A stretch of DNA of 16,800 nt from Gymnopilus junonius (Eukaryota; Basidiomycota; Agaricomycetes; Agaricales; Galerinaceae): assembly GCA_015501075.1 (NCBI GenBank), contig JADNYJ010000658.1:1-16800 (forward strand), given 5' to 3'. This document shows positions 15,551-16,800 of the stretch, piece by piece; position 1 is the stretch's first letter, and every line of letters starts with the position of its first letter. A program made the position numbers and the translations under genes. The notes below the pieces were generated by a model. The model ran no database searches and was not told where the DNA came from. It saw nothing but the letters and a program-made list of their open reading frames with translations.

Positions 15551-16800
15551 ATGTTGAAGAACTGGAAAGCCCAGTTTGCTAAGGCTGCCGAAACATTGGG
15601 CAACACTATTCAACAACATTCTGAGACCAGAGTTGGACAGGAATATAGTGCCATGGGTATGAATTTTGTTCAAGTATTACAGACTATTGATAACACTCTG
15701 GTAGTGTCTTCCACCTTTACAAATATGACTGCCCTACCCCCTCTGCCACCACCCATCAAGTTCAAACCTCCAGTCATGAATGTCGAGACTGAAGCGGCAG
15801 TTGATGAAGAGCTCCCAAAGAAGACTCAGGTACTTTGGCGTTATTCTATTGTCCTCTCTAACAAAGAGTTGTGTTACAGAGGGCAGAGGCATTAGAAGGC
15901 TTTGAGCAGATGATGCCTCTGTTACTCGATCTTCTCCTCGAGCACCAGTTTAATCCTTTCATGGACGACAATTGTACTACATGTCACAGGGATGGTGCTA
16001 AGCGAAGAGCGCTGCTATGACTGCAATCACCCTCTCTCATGTTCAGAATGTTTTATTGATGCACATCGGCATAATCGTATGCATTGGGCTGAGGTCTGGA
16101 ACCAGGAGCATGGATTCTTTGTTCCCACGACATATCTGCTCTTCGCAAGGATGGCTACGCACAACATCTTGGTCACAATGGCCTGCCTTGTCCAATGCCT
16201 GATAGCAAAGAAGACCTCAACTTCCTCATCATCGACATCAATGGGATCCACAACACCAAGATTTGTTTTTGCCACTGCCCAGGGTCAGAAGATAGGGTTA
16301 TCCAACTTATGCGACACCGATTATTCCCTGCAAGTCTTCAGCGCCCTGTTGCAGCTTTCATGTTTCAACTTCTTCACCACTTCCACTTACTGCATCTCGA
16401 GTCAAAAGCCACGAAGTATGACTACATGGGAGCATTGCGCTGCTTAACTGACAATGTATTTACCAATGAAGTCTCTGTACGTCCCCCTTTTGCCTATCTA
16501 TCACAATGTCTAATTATAGTCCAGGACCTTTACTCTCGATTTCATATTGTCACCCAAGTATGGACTGCGCTGACAGCGAAGAAATGCCTCGGGCAAGCTC
16601 ACGGCATAGATGAAGTTCTCCCACATCGGCCAAAGGAGAACCTGATTGTCTATTGCCCTGCTTGTCCAGAGCCACACGTCAATATGCTACCAGGATGGGA
16701 ACAGACCGCCTGAGTTCCGGTGTGCCAAATTTCATTCCATTCACATTTTACGTATTTCTCATGTGCATACCAAGTCATCTCAAGCAACTACAGATCACGC
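15551..16800 (+). pseudogene. KDZ transposase with CxC2-like cluster, 5' part, frameshifted
   Basis: DNA transposase of the Kyakuja-Dileera-Zisupton superfamily, abundant in mushroom genomes. Start ATG at 15551 (MLKNWKAQFAKAAETLG), chosen over 15449 because coding character begins here. Exon 1 ends at 15829; a 50-nt intron (15830-15879) joins RAEALEGFEQMMPLLLDLLL. The cysteine cluster starts NCTTCHRDG, shifts frame near 15990, and continues ERCYDCNHPLSCSECFIDAH with RMHWAEVWN. A second, compensating shift near 16111-16131 restores the frame at DISALRKDGYAQHLGHNGLP. Then come DLNFLIIDINGIHNTKICFC, IQLMRHRLFPASLQRPVAAF and ALRCLTDNVFTNEVS; a 48-nt in-phase intron (16477-16524, donor GTACGT, acceptor GTCCAG) and DLYSRFHIVTQVW follow, with IVYCPACPEPHVNMLPGWE. 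A TGA at 16711 follows, though PPEFR in the next frame fits the family. The catalytic RNase-H-like core should lie beyond the window. Confidence 0.85.

Noticed and set aside
1..16800. CRISPR arrays, rRNA, tRNA genes, bacterial-type operons
   Set aside because: No regular spaced repeats, no cloverleaf or rRNA-like segments were found by eye; introns and element types show a eukaryotic genome.

Overview
The window looks like an Agaricomycete (mushroom-forming basidiomycete) genome. The evidence is genes with short introns of about 48-62 bases, a KDZ-type transposase with a CxC2-like cysteine cluster, and a Ty3/Gypsy retrotransposon whose gag and pol motifs are of the kind common in Agaricomycetes. 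It is a repeat-rich, decaying accessory region: every recognisable protein gene carries at least one frameshift or stop in the sequence as given.

Layout from left to right. 1-523 (-): GNAT-family N-acetyltransferase, running off the left edge, with one frameshift at a C5 run. 1220-11673 (-): one multi-exon gene of unknown function ('gene A'), cut in two by an 8226-bp Ty3/Gypsy element (2147-10372). The element has two 816-bp LTRs without indels between them, a CAGG target duplication, gag, protease, reverse transcriptase/RNase H and integrase. Between pol and the 3' LTR it also carries an antisense, intron-containing open frame of 159 codons. 11674-12196: divergent promoter region with an inverted repeat. 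12197-13185 (+): 'gene B', an unknown protein with an N-terminal cysteine cluster and a C-terminal SUMO-interaction-like motif, broken by two stops. About 13314-15119: a non-coding, repeat-derived block bounded by 97-bp imperfect inverted repeats and holding five variants of one hairpin unit. 15551-16800 (+): 5' part of a KDZ transposase, frameshifted and running off the right edge.

Two themes connect the parts. First, decay by CpG transition: seven of the nine LTR differences are CpG to TpG/CpA, all lost from the 3' LTR. The seven TGA stops in the retroelement frame mostly sit where related proteins have Arg (CGA to TGA). All three mismatches of the 13346-13426 hairpin are also CpG-type. Second, genes A and B form a divergent pair beside a KDZ transposase, which makes them candidates for accessory cargo of a KDZ element; this is inference. 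The most unusual items are the antisense spliced gene inside the retrotransposon, gene B, and the hairpin-bearing inverted-repeat block.
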